Positions 17,136-26,075 of a stretch of DNA of 62,737 bases are shown here, one piece after another; position 1 is the first letter of the stretch, and each line of letters starts with the position of its first letter. The stretch covers positions 1 to 62,737 of the forward strand of contig JBASOM010000012.1 of NCBI GenBank assembly GCA_049658265.1, written 5' to 3'. Under the pieces are notes generated by a model. It ran no database searches and was not told where the DNA came from. It worked only from the letters and a program-made list of their open reading frames with translations. The translations under genes were made by a program, and so were the position numbers. The DNA is from DTU063 sp001512695. GTDB taxonomy: Bacteria > Bacillota > Thermosediminibacteria > Thermosediminibacterales > Tepidanaerobacteraceae.

Positions 17136-18677
17136 CTATTCTTTTATCCCCATTATTCTGTAGAGCATATCAATATCCAGGCTATTTCTCACCACATCAG
17201 CCCAGCGGTCATATTCAGCTTCTTTATAGTTTTTAAAATTAAAAGAGTGAGTTTCGAAAATGATACTATCATTTAACCTTTTACTTACCAAATAATTTAT
17301 AAATTGCTGGGTAAAATCAGTATTGTCAAAAATTCCATGTATGAAGGTACCAAGTACTCGACCTGTTTGTGATATAAGACCATCAAAGTCAACGTGGCCT
17401 TTGCTCTTGAACTTTATAAACTCTATGTTTCCTTCATCCTCCTTAATTATCTCTCCGGAGTAAATTCTATAGCCTTCCAGCTGTGCCTTGCTTAATATAC
17501 TTGCAAAATCGGGCAAAGAAGAGGCAACCTCTCCCTTCACTCGTGTAGGCTCCTGCGGCAATAATTTAATATGTACACCGAAGAGGCCTAAACCCTCGAT
17601 GGTTGAATCCGAAGAAGTAGTTTTGAATGTCTTGCCAAGCAGTGCAAAGCTGCTTCCTATGCCAAGGACCACCGCACCTTTATGATAAAGCCTGTTAATA
17701 TCTTTATCCCAGCCCCTTGATTTGATAAACTCTATACTTTCTTTAGGATTTTCAGAACCGGGAATTATCAGCAAATCAGCATCTTCTATTGGCCCTACCG
17801 ATACATATGAGATCTTGACACCCTCAAACTCTGCTAAAGGCACAAAATCTGTAAAGTTAGTGATTCGGGGCAAGCTTAAAATTTTTACTTGTAAAGGCTT
17901 CTGTTGGAGTGACTCGTTGCTCTCGACCTTATACTTTTTCAAAAGCCTATATCTTTCCGTCTCCGGGGAGTCCTCTTCATCTATGTAAATGTCGGTATAG
18001 GGGACAACTCCTATGACCGGTCGCTTTATTATGTCTTCCAGCATTTCAAGGCCGGGCTCTAGGAGCTTTAAATCTCCTCGAAACTTGTTTATTATTACTC
18101 CCTTCACCCGTGCTTTCTCTTCCTCAGAGAGCAAAAGCAGTGTCCCGGCTAGGGCAGCAAAAACTCCGCCCCTATCGATATCTCCTACCAGGACAACGGG
18201 AGCATCTACCAATTCCGCCATTCCCATATTCACTATGTCTTTTTCCCTCAGGTTTATCTCGGCGGGACTCCCTGCACCTTCTATTACTATAATATCATTG
18301 TCTCGTGCTAGTTCATCATAGCACTCTTTCACAACATGCAATAGTTTAACCTTGTAATCATGGTAATCCATTGCCGAAAGACTGCCAAAAGGCCTCCCCT
18401 TGACTACAACCTGGCTGCTTGTATCCGTATAGGGTTTTAATAGCACGGGATTCATAAATACGGAAGGCTCTATACCGCAGGCCTCTGCCTGGGTAGCCTG
18501 TGCCCTACCCATTTCCAGACCCTCTTTAGTTATATATGAATTTAAAGCCATATTTTGAGATTTAAATGGTGCAACTTTGAAACCATCCTGCTTGAAAACC
18601 CTACAAAGGCCCGTAACTAGCCTGCTCTTTCCCACAGAAGACCCCGTGCCCTGCACCATAATACATTTGGCTGTCAT
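17136..18677 (-). CDS. cobQ: Cobyric acid synthase CobQ lacking the glutaminase cysteine
   Basis: 513 aa, normal family length. The N-terminal dethiobiotin-synthetase-like domain is intact (P-loop GTGSSVGKS, residues 10-18), and the late His of the amidotransferase domain is present (GTFIHGIFDN, H447). The nucleophile motif, normally GICGGYQMLG, reads GIGSSFALLG with Gly341 (codon GGA) in place of Cys, and no other Cys lies in that domain. The reading frame is continuous around it, so it is not a frameshift artefact. The family amidates adenosylcobyrinate side chains with glutamine; this copy probably uses free ammonia or a partner. It overlaps sufB by 4 bp. Confidence 0.88.
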   Translation of the reverse strand: MTAKCIMVQGTGSSVGKSRLVTGLCRVFKQDGFKVAPFKSQNMALNSYITKEGLEMGRAQATQAEACGIEPSVFMNPVLLKPYTDTSSQVVVKGRPFGSLSAMDYHDYKVKLLHVVKECYDELARDNDIIVIEGAGSPAEINLREKDIVNMGMAELVDAPVVLVGDIDRGGVFAALAGTLLLLSEEEKARVKGVIINKFRGDLKLLEPGLEMLEDIIKRPVIGVVPYTDIYIDEEDSPETERYRLLKKYKVESNESLQQKPLQVKILSLPRITNFTDFVPLAEFEGVKISYVSVGPIEDADLLIIPGSENPKESIEFIKSRGWDKDINRLYHKGAVVLGIGSSFALLGKTFKTTSSDSTIEGLGLFGVHIKLLPQEPTRVKGEVASSLPDFASILSKAQLEGYRIYSGEIIKEDEGNIEFIKFKSKGHVDFDGLISQTGRVLGTFIHGIFDNTDFTQQFINYLVSKRLNDSIIFETHSFNFKNYKEAEYDRWADVVRNSLDIDMLYRIMGIKE

Positions 18678-19597
18678 TGCAAAAAACCTCGAAGAATTAC
18701 GTCTTCAGCTTCTTCTTCAGTAAGACCTAAGGTCATCAGCTTTAAGAGCTGTTCCTCGGCAATTCTACCGATTGCGGCTTCGTGTGTCAGCTGGGCATCG
18801 GGATGTTCAGCTGTGATGGCAGGGGTGGAACTTATTTTCCCCTGGTCCATTAATATGGAATCACATTCTACATGGCCCTTACTTTTCTCATAGGCTATGA
18901 TTACAGGGCGGAATATCTGCTTGGAGTTATCTTTGGCTACCGACCTGGATATGATCTGGGCATTGGAATCTTTCCCGACAAGTTCGATGGTCATATCAGA
19001 AACAGCATACTGACTGCCATCGGTAAGCAGTCTCTCGGTGACAAGCAGGCTGGCCCTCTCTGCAAGCTTGGCCCTCGTGTCCCTTACGGTGTTATCTACT
19101 CCTTTAATCTGAACAAGCTCCATTTCAACAATGGAGTTTTCTTCCATTGTAAGCAGGGTCTTGGGATTTAGGACCTTTTCACCTTTTCCCTCTCCCTGGC
19201 CGTAGTGCTTTTCTATATAACGCATCCGTGCACCCTTTTTCACTATGATATCATGGATACCGTCGTGCTGTGATTTTTCCGAGCCGGAATTGTGTATCCC
19301 GCAACCGGCTACCACGGTCACATCGGCCCCTTCGCCGATTATTATCGTGTTGTATACAACATCCTTGACGCCTGACATGGTTATCATGACTGGAATGTGC
19401 ACAGCTTCGTTTTTCGTGCCCGGAGCAACTATTATTTCTATGCCGGGTTTGTCCGATTTTGGTTTAACTTCAATGTTAGCTGAAGAGTGGCGAATGATAC
19501 CTTCTCCATTTTTTCTGATATTAACTGCTCCAGTAGGTATTTTGTGTAAATCTGCGATTTGCTTTAATAGTTCAGTTTCAATAGCATTCAATTTCAT
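18674..19597 (-). CDS. sufB: SufB/SufD-family scaffold of a minimal SUF (SmsB) system
   Basis: 307 aa from the ATG at 19597, which has GGAGGT 7 bp upstream; a GTG at 19612 is the alternative. The sequence is a right-handed beta-helix SufB/D core with the conserved C-terminal HEAAIGRI motif and the cysteine in GHVECDS. It is much shorter than the ~470-residue SufB of classical operons. The gene lies directly after sufC with overlap and without sufD, sufS or sufU, the composition described as SUF-like minimal system (SmsCB). It assembles Fe-S clusters together with the SufC ATPase. Confidence 0.88.
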   Translation of the reverse strand: MKLNAIETELLKQIADLHKIPTGAVNIRKNGEGIIRHSSANIEVKPKSDKPGIEIIVAPGTKNEAVHIPVMITMSGVKDVVYNTIIIGEGADVTVVAGCGIHNSGSEKSQHDGIHDIIVKKGARMRYIEKHYGQGEGKGEKVLNPKTLLTMEENSIVEMELVQIKGVDNTVRDTRAKLAERASLLVTERLLTDGSQYAVSDMTIELVGKDSNAQIISRSVAKDNSKQIFRPVIIAYEKSKGHVECDSILMDQGKISSTPAITAEHPDAQLTHEAAIGRIAEEQLLKLMTLGLTEEEAEDVILRGFLQ

Positions 19598-20315
19598 CTT
19601 CACTACCTCCACAGTTTTCTTGCCAGCAGCATCTTGAATCGGGCCGAATCATTGGCAGCATCTTATCACAGGGGCCCCTATCCACAATTTTCCCATCGGC
19701 CAAAAGTATTATTTCATCTGCAAGGGATAAGACCCTTTCATGGTGCGTTATAACTATGCTTATTACATTGCCTTTCTCATGATGTTTTCTTATTAGCTGC
19801 AGAAGTTTTTCAAAACTCCAAAGATCCACACCTGCTTCCGGCTCATCATATATTACAACTTTTGAAGGCCTTGAAAGCACAGTGGCAAGCTCAATTCTCT
19901 TCATCTCACCGCCGGAAAGACTCGAATCACATTCCCTATCGAGATAATCCTGGGGACACAGGCCTACTGCTCTAAGTCTTGCTCTAAGGGAGCTTTCGTC
20001 GGCGGAAATCCTTAATATGTCTTTTATCTTTATGCCCTTAAATCTAGGAGGAGTTTGGAAGGCGTAACTGATGCCTGCCTTTGCCCTCTCGGTAATGCTC
20101 AGGCTTGTTATATCAGACCCGTTATAAAATATTTTTCCTCTATTATTCTTATAAATGCCCATAATCACTTTGGCCAGCGAGGTTTTGCCGCCGCCGTTTG
20201 GGCCCGTTAGAGCGTAAAACTTGTTGTCTTCCAACTCTAGGTTTATGTCTTTTAGTATTGAAATGTCTTCACTGCCGTTAGCCACATGTAGCTCTACGGA
20301 TTCAAGTTTTAGCAT
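19578..20315 (-). CDS. sufC: SufC-type ABC ATPase (SmsC)
   Basis: 245 aa from the ATG at 20315, preceded by AGAGGTTGG; an upstream GTG at 20336 is less likely. Walker A is GPNGGGKTS, the signature is SLSGGEMKR, Walker B is VVIYDEPEAGVD, and the switch His is in ITHHER. The last ~20 residues are unusual, with four cysteines (RCCWQENC...ECY), where classical SufC has none. The gene overlaps the start of sufB by 20 bp. It energises the SufB scaffold in the cytoplasm. Confidence 0.88.
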   Translation of the reverse strand: MLKLESVELHVANGSEDISILKDINLELEDNKFYALTGPNGGGKTSLAKVIMGIYKNNRGKIFYNGSDITSLSITERAKAGISYAFQTPPRFKGIKIKDILRISADESSLRARLRAVGLCPQDYLDRECDSSLSGGEMKRIELATVLSRPSKVVIYDEPEAGVDLWSFEKLLQLIRKHHEKGNVISIVITHHERVLSLADEIILLADGKIVDRGPCDKMLPMIRPDSRCCWQENCGGSEDEIECY

Positions 20316-20436
20316 TTTTCCAACCTCTTTTCCCACGTATTATAATAAACTCGCAACAGTATTATATCAAAATTTTACATCACTTTACTAATCAAAACAA
20401 TACTTGGCCCTGGAAAAAGCATCCCAAAAGACACGT

Positions 20437-20472
20437 AAAAAAGAGCATAACTGCAGCCAACAGCTATGCTCT
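20437..20472 (-). terminator. Terminator after leuS
   Basis: On the minus strand GAGCATA-CTG pairs with CAG-TATGCTC (20465-20471 with 20443-20449 as outer arms) and is followed by six T. It lies just downstream of the leuS stop codon. Confidence 0.8.
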
Positions 20473-20483
20473 CACAGGAATCT

Positions 20484-22934
20484 CTATTTTGCCACTATGT
20501 TCACCAATTTCTTCGGCACCGTAATTACCTTAACTACTTTCTTGCCCTCTAAGAACGGAATAAGTCTTTCGCTCTTTAGTGCCATCTCCTGCATTTCCTC
20601 ATCTGTGGCCTGGGCCGGAATTTTTATTTTGTCTCGAAGTTTGCCGTTAACCTGCACGACAATTTCTATTTCGTCTACTACTAGGGCTGATTCATCACAT
20701 TTGGGCCATGGCATTAGGTGGATGCTACTTTCATGGCCGATCTTATGCCACATTTCCTCGGTTATGTGAGGTGCGAAAGGAGCCAGCAGCAGAAGGAGGT
20801 TCTCCAGGGCTTCTTTTAGTACGTCTTTGGAAATGTCGCTGTCCTTGTAATCGTTTAGAGCGTTGACCATTTCCATGATAGCACTTATTGCAGTATTGAA
20901 ATTAAATCTTTCGCTGATGTCTTCGGTTGCTTTTTTTATGGTCTTGTGCGTAATAAATCGCACATCCCTGTCCATTGAACCTGTATCTTTTGCATTGCTT
21001 AATTTATTGGACAAGTCATCTACTAATCTTATCACTCTCTGGATAAACCTAAAACATCCTTCGACACCCTGATCGCTCCACTCCAAATCTCTTTCCGGCG
21101 GAGCGGCAAAGAGGATAAATAGTCTCGCAGTATCTGCGCCGTACTTTGCGATTATTTCTTCGGGGCTAACCGTGTTTCCAAGGGACTTTGACATCTTAGC
21201 CCCATCCTTTAAGACCATCCCTTGAGTAAGTAGATTCTCAAAAGGTTCGTCCACTTTTACCAAACCGGCATCTCTGAGGACTTTGTTGAAGAACCTTGAA
21301 TACATCAGATGGAGTATGGCGTGTTCAACGCCACCTATATACTGGTCCACGGGCATCCAGTAATCTACCTTTTTTTCATCAAAGGGCGCATTTTGATTCC
21401 TAGGGTCAGTGTATCTGTAAAAATACCAGGAAGAACACATAAAGGTGTCCATGGTATCCGTTTCTCTACGAGCGGGACCGTTACATTTAGGACAAGTTGT
21501 GTTTACAAACTCGGCACAATCTTTAAGGGGCGAAGTCCCCTGCGGCTTAAATTCTATATCTTCGGGCAAAAGTACCGGCAGGGCCTCTTCAGGTATCGGA
21601 ACGACGCCGCACTTATCGCAGTAGACTATGGGAATTGGAGCGCCCCAATATCTCTGTCTCGATATGAGCCAGTCCCTGAGCTTAAAGTTAACCTTAAACT
21701 CACCAATGCCCTTATCACTCATGTATTGACCTATTGCCGTGATGGCATCAGGACTATTTATGCCATTGAATCTGTCTGAGTTAATGAGTATTCCCTCGTC
21801 AACATAAGCTTCGGTCATTTCCTCAGCTTGCAAAACTTTATCCTTGGGAGTTATGACAACCTTTATGGGCAAATCGTATTTTTTCGCAAAATCAAAGTCC
21901 CGCTGGTCATGGGCAGGAACCCCCATTACGGCACCGGTACCGTATCCCATTAATACATAGTTGGCTATCCAAATGGGAACTTTGTCATCATTCATGGGGT
22001 TTATGGCATAAGCGCCAATAAACATGCCTTCCTTTTCAGCTTCGGTGGAAGTTCTGTCGATTTCACTGTACCTGGCCATCTTGTCTTTAAATCTCTTCAC
22101 CGGCTCTTCATACTCAGTTCCGGCACAAAGAGTGTCCACTAAAGGATGTTCGGGAGCTAAAACGATATATGAAACGCCGTAGACCGTGTCCGGCCGTGTG
22201 GTAAACACTTCTATCTTTTCTCCGGTTTTTTCCTCGGTAAAGGCAAACTGTACACCTTCGCTTCGCCCGATCCAGTTGTACTGCATGGTCTTAACTTTTT
22301 CAGGCCAACCGGGAAGCTTCTCCAAATCATCTAATAGCTCATCGGCGTAGTCCGTAATCCTGAAAAACCATTGCTCCAGCTCTTTTTTAGTAACTTCAGA
22401 TTTGCAACGCTCGCATTTGCCATCGACTACCTGCTCGTTAGCCAAAACCGTTGAACAGGATGGGCACCAGTTTACGGTAGCTTTCTTTCTGTAAGCCAGG
22501 CCCCTTTTATACAATAGGAGAAAGAACCACTGGGTCCATTTATAATATTCAGGATGGCATGTAGCTACCTCCCTGTCCCAGTCATAACTAAAACCTAGCT
22601 GTTTAAGCTGTGACCTCATAGTTGCAATATTGCTCCAGGTCCACTTGTACGGATGAATATTGTGCTTTATGGCTGCGTTTTCCGCAGGCAGGCCGAAGGA
22701 ATCCCAGCCCATAGTATAAAGCACGTTATAACCGTTCATTCTTTTAAATCGCGCAATTACATCGCCTATTGAATAATTGCGCATGTGCCCCATGTGAAGA
22801 TTTCCGGAAGGGTAAGGAAACATTTCAAGGCAATAGAATTTAGGCTTTTCATAGTCTTCCGATGTTTTATATATTCCTTCTTCTTCCCACTTTTTCTGCC
22901 ACTTGCTTTCAATATTTTTGAAATCGTATTTCAA
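20484..22934 (-). CDS. leuS: Leucyl-tRNA synthetase
   Basis: 816 aa from a TTG at 22934. The GGAGGAGG ribosome-binding site lies inside the longer frame that begins at the ATG 22952, and family members start MKYDFxxIExxWQ, as here. Class I signatures are present: H47-M-G-H50 and KMSKS near residue 580. It also has a zinc-knuckle-like C-x2-C...C-x2-C insert (CPSC...CERC) and the editing domain. It charges tRNA-Leu. Expression is controlled by the T-box leader immediately upstream. Confidence 0.96.
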   Translation of the reverse strand: MKYDFKNIESKWQKKWEEEGIYKTSEDYEKPKFYCLEMFPYPSGNLHMGHMRNYSIGDVIARFKRMNGYNVLYTMGWDSFGLPAENAAIKHNIHPYKWTWSNIATMRSQLKQLGFSYDWDREVATCHPEYYKWTQWFFLLLYKRGLAYRKKATVNWCPSCSTVLANEQVVDGKCERCKSEVTKKELEQWFFRITDYADELLDDLEKLPGWPEKVKTMQYNWIGRSEGVQFAFTEEKTGEKIEVFTTRPDTVYGVSYIVLAPEHPLVDTLCAGTEYEEPVKRFKDKMARYSEIDRTSTEAEKEGMFIGAYAINPMNDDKVPIWIANYVLMGYGTGAVMGVPAHDQRDFDFAKKYDLPIKVVITPKDKVLQAEEMTEAYVDEGILINSDRFNGINSPDAITAIGQYMSDKGIGEFKVNFKLRDWLISRQRYWGAPIPIVYCDKCGVVPIPEEALPVLLPEDIEFKPQGTSPLKDCAEFVNTTCPKCNGPARRETDTMDTFMCSSWYFYRYTDPRNQNAPFDEKKVDYWMPVDQYIGGVEHAILHLMYSRFFNKVLRDAGLVKVDEPFENLLTQGMVLKDGAKMSKSLGNTVSPEEIIAKYGADTARLFILFAAPPERDLEWSDQGVEGCFRFIQRVIRLVDDLSNKLSNAKDTGSMDRDVRFITHKTIKKATEDISERFNFNTAISAIMEMVNALNDYKDSDISKDVLKEALENLLLLLAPFAPHITEEMWHKIGHESSIHLMPWPKCDESALVVDEIEIVVQVNGKLRDKIKIPAQATDEEMQEMALKSERLIPFLEGKKVVKVITVPKKLVNIVAK

Positions 22935-22971
22935 CTTGGTTGCCTCCTCCATTTACATGGTTCAGATATTA

Positions 22972-23190
22972 AAAAAAAGTTTCCAATCCCTGTTAGGGAC
23001 GAGAAACTTTCTCGCGGTACCACCCTAATTGGCCTAAAGAATTTATATTAGGCCCGACTCTAACATTTTAACGCTTGTCAGCACAATTTAAAGGCGAGTT
23101 CAGGGAATTGCTCTTCCGGCTCTCACCTTTGCCCGGTTCTCTGTAAAGAACAATACGACCCTTACTACTCCTTTGTAACATATGAACTTG
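22972..23190 (-). promoter_or_regulatory. Leucine T-box riboswitch upstream of leuS
   Basis: The minus strand contains the T-box core AGGGTGGTACCGCG (23026-23013). The bulge TGGT can pair with an uncharged tRNA ending ACCA. Stem I includes GGTGAGAGCC, and the specifier loop GAACTCGCC places the codon CTC (Leu) at 23098-23096. The antiterminator is followed by a terminator hairpin (GTTTC..TCCCT / AGGGA..GAAAC) with eight T, ending near 22972. Uncharged tRNA-Leu would favour antitermination and leuS expression. Confidence 0.93.
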
Positions 23191-23224
23191 TTATATAGAC
23201 CTGTTAATTATATTCTAAGTTTTT

Positions 23225-23590
23225 TTAAGAGTCAATAGACACATTGGAAAGCTTAATAGGTGTTGCATCTGCCCAGAGTCTCTCCAACATATAATATTCT
23301 CTTTCAGCAGCGGTAAATATATGCACTATTACATCGTTAAAATCCAGCAAAACCCATTTGCCTTCTTTATAGCCTACTTTACTTCGGAGAAAATAGCCTT
23401 CTTCCGTAAGTTTCTCTTCTACCTCATCGGCCAGAGCTTGAACATGAATCGGTGATAAGCCGGTAGCTATCACGAAATAATCAGCAAAAATGGCTATGGA
23501 CCTGATATCAAGCACTAATACGTCCTGACCCTTTTTATCTTCTAAAATGCTTGCCGCCTTAAGAGCGCACTCTCTAGGGTCTTTTGTCAT
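23225..23590 (-). CDS. rsfS: Ribosomal silencing factor RsfS
   Basis: 121 aa. The family pattern LDIRSIAIFADYFVIATG and the later EGKWVLLDFNDVIVHIF are clear. RsfS binds ribosomal protein L14 on the 50S subunit and blocks joining to 30S when nutrients are short. It is the last gene of nadD-yqeK-lcp-rsfS, the usual Firmicute order, with leuS and its own leader next. Confidence 0.94.
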   Translation of the reverse strand: MTKDPRECALKAASILEDKKGQDVLVLDIRSIAIFADYFVIATGLSPIHVQALADEVEEKLTEEGYFLRSKVGYKEGKWVLLDFNDVIVHIFTAAEREYYMLERLWADATPIKLSNVSIDS

Positions 23591-23607
23591 CCATTTCCCT
23601 CCATGAA

Positions 23608-24786
23608 TTAATTTACATCCTTTCCAACGATAATTGTAGGAAGGGTAATGCTGTCGTCTGCTCCTTCCTCCATACGGGCTTCGGTGAGCACCTCAGCAAT
23701 CTTTTCAGCATCACTTTTTTTGCCGCTGGGGTATATTATTGTTGTAGTTTCGTAATCGAAGCTGTCAGCATTTGCTATACTTACCACCTTAAAGCCGAGG
23801 GATTCCAGCTCCCTTGCCACCTTAGAGGCAACACCTTGCTGACCGTTGCCGTTTAAAACGGCAACTTTGATGCTGCCATCATCAAAGAAGACCTCATCTA
23901 TCATCTCATTCATCTGTTCTTGGTAAGGAATAAAATAACTTATTCCCGAAATGTATTTCCCCTCACCGGGAATCATGTACATTTTTATGTCTTCCTGTTT
24001 TATCTGCCTGGCAAAATTGGCAAGACTGGCTAGCTCTAAAGGCTGCAGATCGGTTTCCACATTTTCTTGAACTACTTCGATAATTTTAGGTATCTTCAAA
24101 ATAGTAGCTGGTTTGAGAGCTTGCTTAACCAGAGCCTCCATAAACTGCTGCTGTGCTCTTATGCGGCCTATATCGGCATCCGGATATTCCCTAAATCTCA
24201 CAAATTGTTCAGCTTTGTCGCCATCTAGCACTTGTAATCCGGGATATAAGTCTATATATATGCCTCCAGCGGGGTCACTGTACTTCATCCGCTGTTTTAC
24301 ATCTATTTCAACGCCACCAAGGGCATCGACTATGTTCCTAAAGCTCGAAAGTTTAATTGCCACATAATTGTGTATGGGAACACCAAGAAAATCCTTGACG
24401 GTTTTAACTGCAAGATCCGGTCCTCCAAAAGCCATGGCAGCATTTATTTTCTGAATGCCATATCCCCCAATCTTAACCCTGGTATCCCTGGGGATGGATA
24501 GGACTTTGACATCCTTATTCTTTCTATCTAAACTGACTACAATAATTGTATCGGTTCTATGGCGATTATATTCTTCCTTGGCCCCTATGGTTCCAGCATC
24601 CATACCTAGAACTAATATATTTTGCTTGCCGCCTTTTACATACTCATCGGTACTATCAGAAACATTTGGATCTATACTTGGATCTAATGGGTCATTTAGG
24701 CTCCGGAATACATAGTAAAATCCGCTTCCCATTGAAATTGTAATAAACAACAAAATTAATAAGGCTATTTTTAAAGGCCTTTTCAT
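23608..24786 (-). CDS. LytR-CpsA-Psr (LCP) family glycopolymer transferase
   Basis: 392 aa with one N-terminal membrane segment (about 7-27). The LCP domain (about 55-215) has the conserved Arg/Asp sites in RTDTIIVVS, the IPRDTRV loop and a later RIRAQQQ motif. A C-terminal LytR_C domain (about 300-375) begins KVAVLNGNGQQGVA. LCP proteins attach teichoic acids or other glycopolymers to peptidoglycan outside the membrane. It overlaps yqeK by 4 bp. Presence in the nadD-yqeK-rsfS operon is common in clostridia. Confidence 0.92.
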   Translation of the reverse strand: MKRPLKIALLILLFITISMGSGFYYVFRSLNDPLDPSIDPNVSDSTDEYVKGGKQNILVLGMDAGTIGAKEEYNRHRTDTIIVVSLDRKNKDVKVLSIPRDTRVKIGGYGIQKINAAMAFGGPDLAVKTVKDFLGVPIHNYVAIKLSSFRNIVDALGGVEIDVKQRMKYSDPAGGIYIDLYPGLQVLDGDKAEQFVRFREYPDADIGRIRAQQQFMEALVKQALKPATILKIPKIIEVVQENVETDLQPLELASLANFARQIKQEDIKMYMIPGEGKYISGISYFIPYQEQMNEMIDEVFFDDGSIKVAVLNGNGQQGVASKVARELESLGFKVVSIANADSFDYETTTIIYPSGKKSDAEKIAEVLTEARMEEGADDSITLPTIIVGKDVN

Positions 24787-25370
24787 GACTTCCCCTCGCT
24801 CTCTTTTTCCATGAGAATATAATTCCTTGCTGAAACCGTCTTTGGATGCAAGAGACTTCCCTTGTTTAACACATGCATGATTGTCATATCAAATGCATGA
24901 ACCATTGCCTCGTCTAAATCTTTAAAGGCCTTTACCCTTAGCTCATCAACTCCCGGAAAAGCTCTTCCGGGTTCGATTAGGTCGGAAAGGAAAATTATTT
25001 TCTCCAACAGGCTCATATTTACATCGCCGGTAGTATGGATTCTTATGGCATTTAATATTTCCTCATCGCTTATGCCGTAATCTCGTTTAGCCAAGATGGC
25101 ACCTACTGGACCATGGATTATCGCTCTTTCCCGTCTCATGATATCATCTTGAAGTATACCAAAATTTTCTGCTATTTTCAACTGACTGACAGAGTCCATG
25201 CACTTTGCACAATCATGTAAAAGGCCTGCTATTTCAGCTTTTTTGATATCCGCTTTGTGGTGTTTAGCTAATTTTACAGCAGTTTTCATAACACCCAAAG
25301 AATGCTTAAATCTTTCTTCATCAAGATTAGCTTTCAGCTTATGCATTATCTCTTCTAACATGGTTTTCAC
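24783..25370 (-). CDS. yqeK: YqeK-type HD-domain hydrolase (Ap4A)
   Basis: 195 aa. The HD signature appears as RFKHSLGV, then GLLHDCAKC, a later IHGPVGA and IRIHTTGD, as in the YqeK family. YqeK enzymes cleave diadenosine tetraphosphate symmetrically to ADP. It overlaps nadD and the LCP gene by 4 bp each. Confidence 0.92.
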   Translation of the reverse strand: MKTMLEEIMHKLKANLDEERFKHSLGVMKTAVKLAKHHKADIKKAEIAGLLHDCAKCMDSVSQLKIAENFGILQDDIMRRERAIIHGPVGAILAKRDYGISDEEILNAIRIHTTGDVNMSLLEKIIFLSDLIEPGRAFPGVDELRVKAFKDLDEAMVHAFDMTIMHVLNKGSLLHPKTVSARNYILMEKESEGKS

Positions 25371-25981
25371 CGATACAGATTGTTCTTTTGAATGTATGTT
25401 TCCACGCTTTTTGGAAGCAAATATCTAACCGAAAGTCCTTCCCGAACTCTTCTACGTATATCCGTAGAAGAAATATCCATACCGGTAACTTTCATTGGGT
25501 AAACTTCCCAACCATACATTCTTTTTAGTTCACTTATTTTTTCGTTTAACTTGTCCATCGGATAACCGGGCCTGGTTGCCGCTATAAAAGTACAGTAGCT
25601 TAACACCCTATCCACGTCTTTCCATGTCAGTATATCAAGAACGGCATCGGCCCCGCTAATAAAAAAAAGTTTTACATCTTCTCCTAATTCCTTATAAAAG
25701 CTTTCTAATGTATCCACCGTATAGGTTAAACCCGGCCTGTCAATTTCCATTCTCGATATCTCGAAAAACGGATTGTCGTTTATAGCAAGCATGGTCATTA
25801 GATATCTATGTTCCGCAGGCGTCACTGAATATCCTTTCTTATGGGGCGGCTTTCCGGTCGGTGTAAAGATAACCTTGTCCAGCTGAAACTGGGTTCGGGC
25901 CGCCTCGGCAGTAACAAGATGGCCAAAGTGAATGGGATCAAAAGTCCCACCCATAATACCCACCTTTTTAATTTTCGACAA
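25367..25981 (-). CDS. nadD: Nicotinate-nucleotide adenylyltransferase
   Basis: 204 aa from a TTG at 25981, with GGAGG 8 bp upstream. The nucleotidyltransferase motifs GGTFDPIHFGH and ISSTDIRRR are intact. It makes deamido-NAD from nicotinate mononucleotide and ATP. First gene of the nadD-yqeK-lcp-rsfS operon, with its own promoter at 26020-26049. Confidence 0.95.
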   Translation of the reverse strand: MSKIKKVGIMGGTFDPIHFGHLVTAEAARTQFQLDKVIFTPTGKPPHKKGYSVTPAEHRYLMTMLAINDNPFFEISRMEIDRPGLTYTVDTLESFYKELGEDVKLFFISGADAVLDILTWKDVDRVLSYCTFIAATRPGYPMDKLNEKISELKRMYGWEVYPMKVTGMDISSTDIRRRVREGLSVRYLLPKSVETYIQKNNLYR

Positions 25982-26019
25982 GACAAAATCCTCCCTCTAC
26001 ACTCCTTAAATTACAAAAA

Positions 26020-26049
26020 ATTATATCATAATTGACAAGGCAGTTTCAA
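26020..26049 (-). promoter_or_regulatory. SigA promoter of the nadD operon
   Basis: On the minus strand TTGAAA (26049-26044), an 18-bp spacer and TATAAT (26025-26020), about 39 bp upstream of the nadD start codon. Confidence 0.65.
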
Positions 26050-26075
26050 TTACAAGATTTTGGATTCAAGCTTGT

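Noticed and set aside
17623..17690. Frameshift or sequencing error causing the missing Cys in CobQ
   Set aside because: The reading frame is continuous on both sides with family-like sequence, and several neighbouring positions are also changed, so a simple base error does not explain it.
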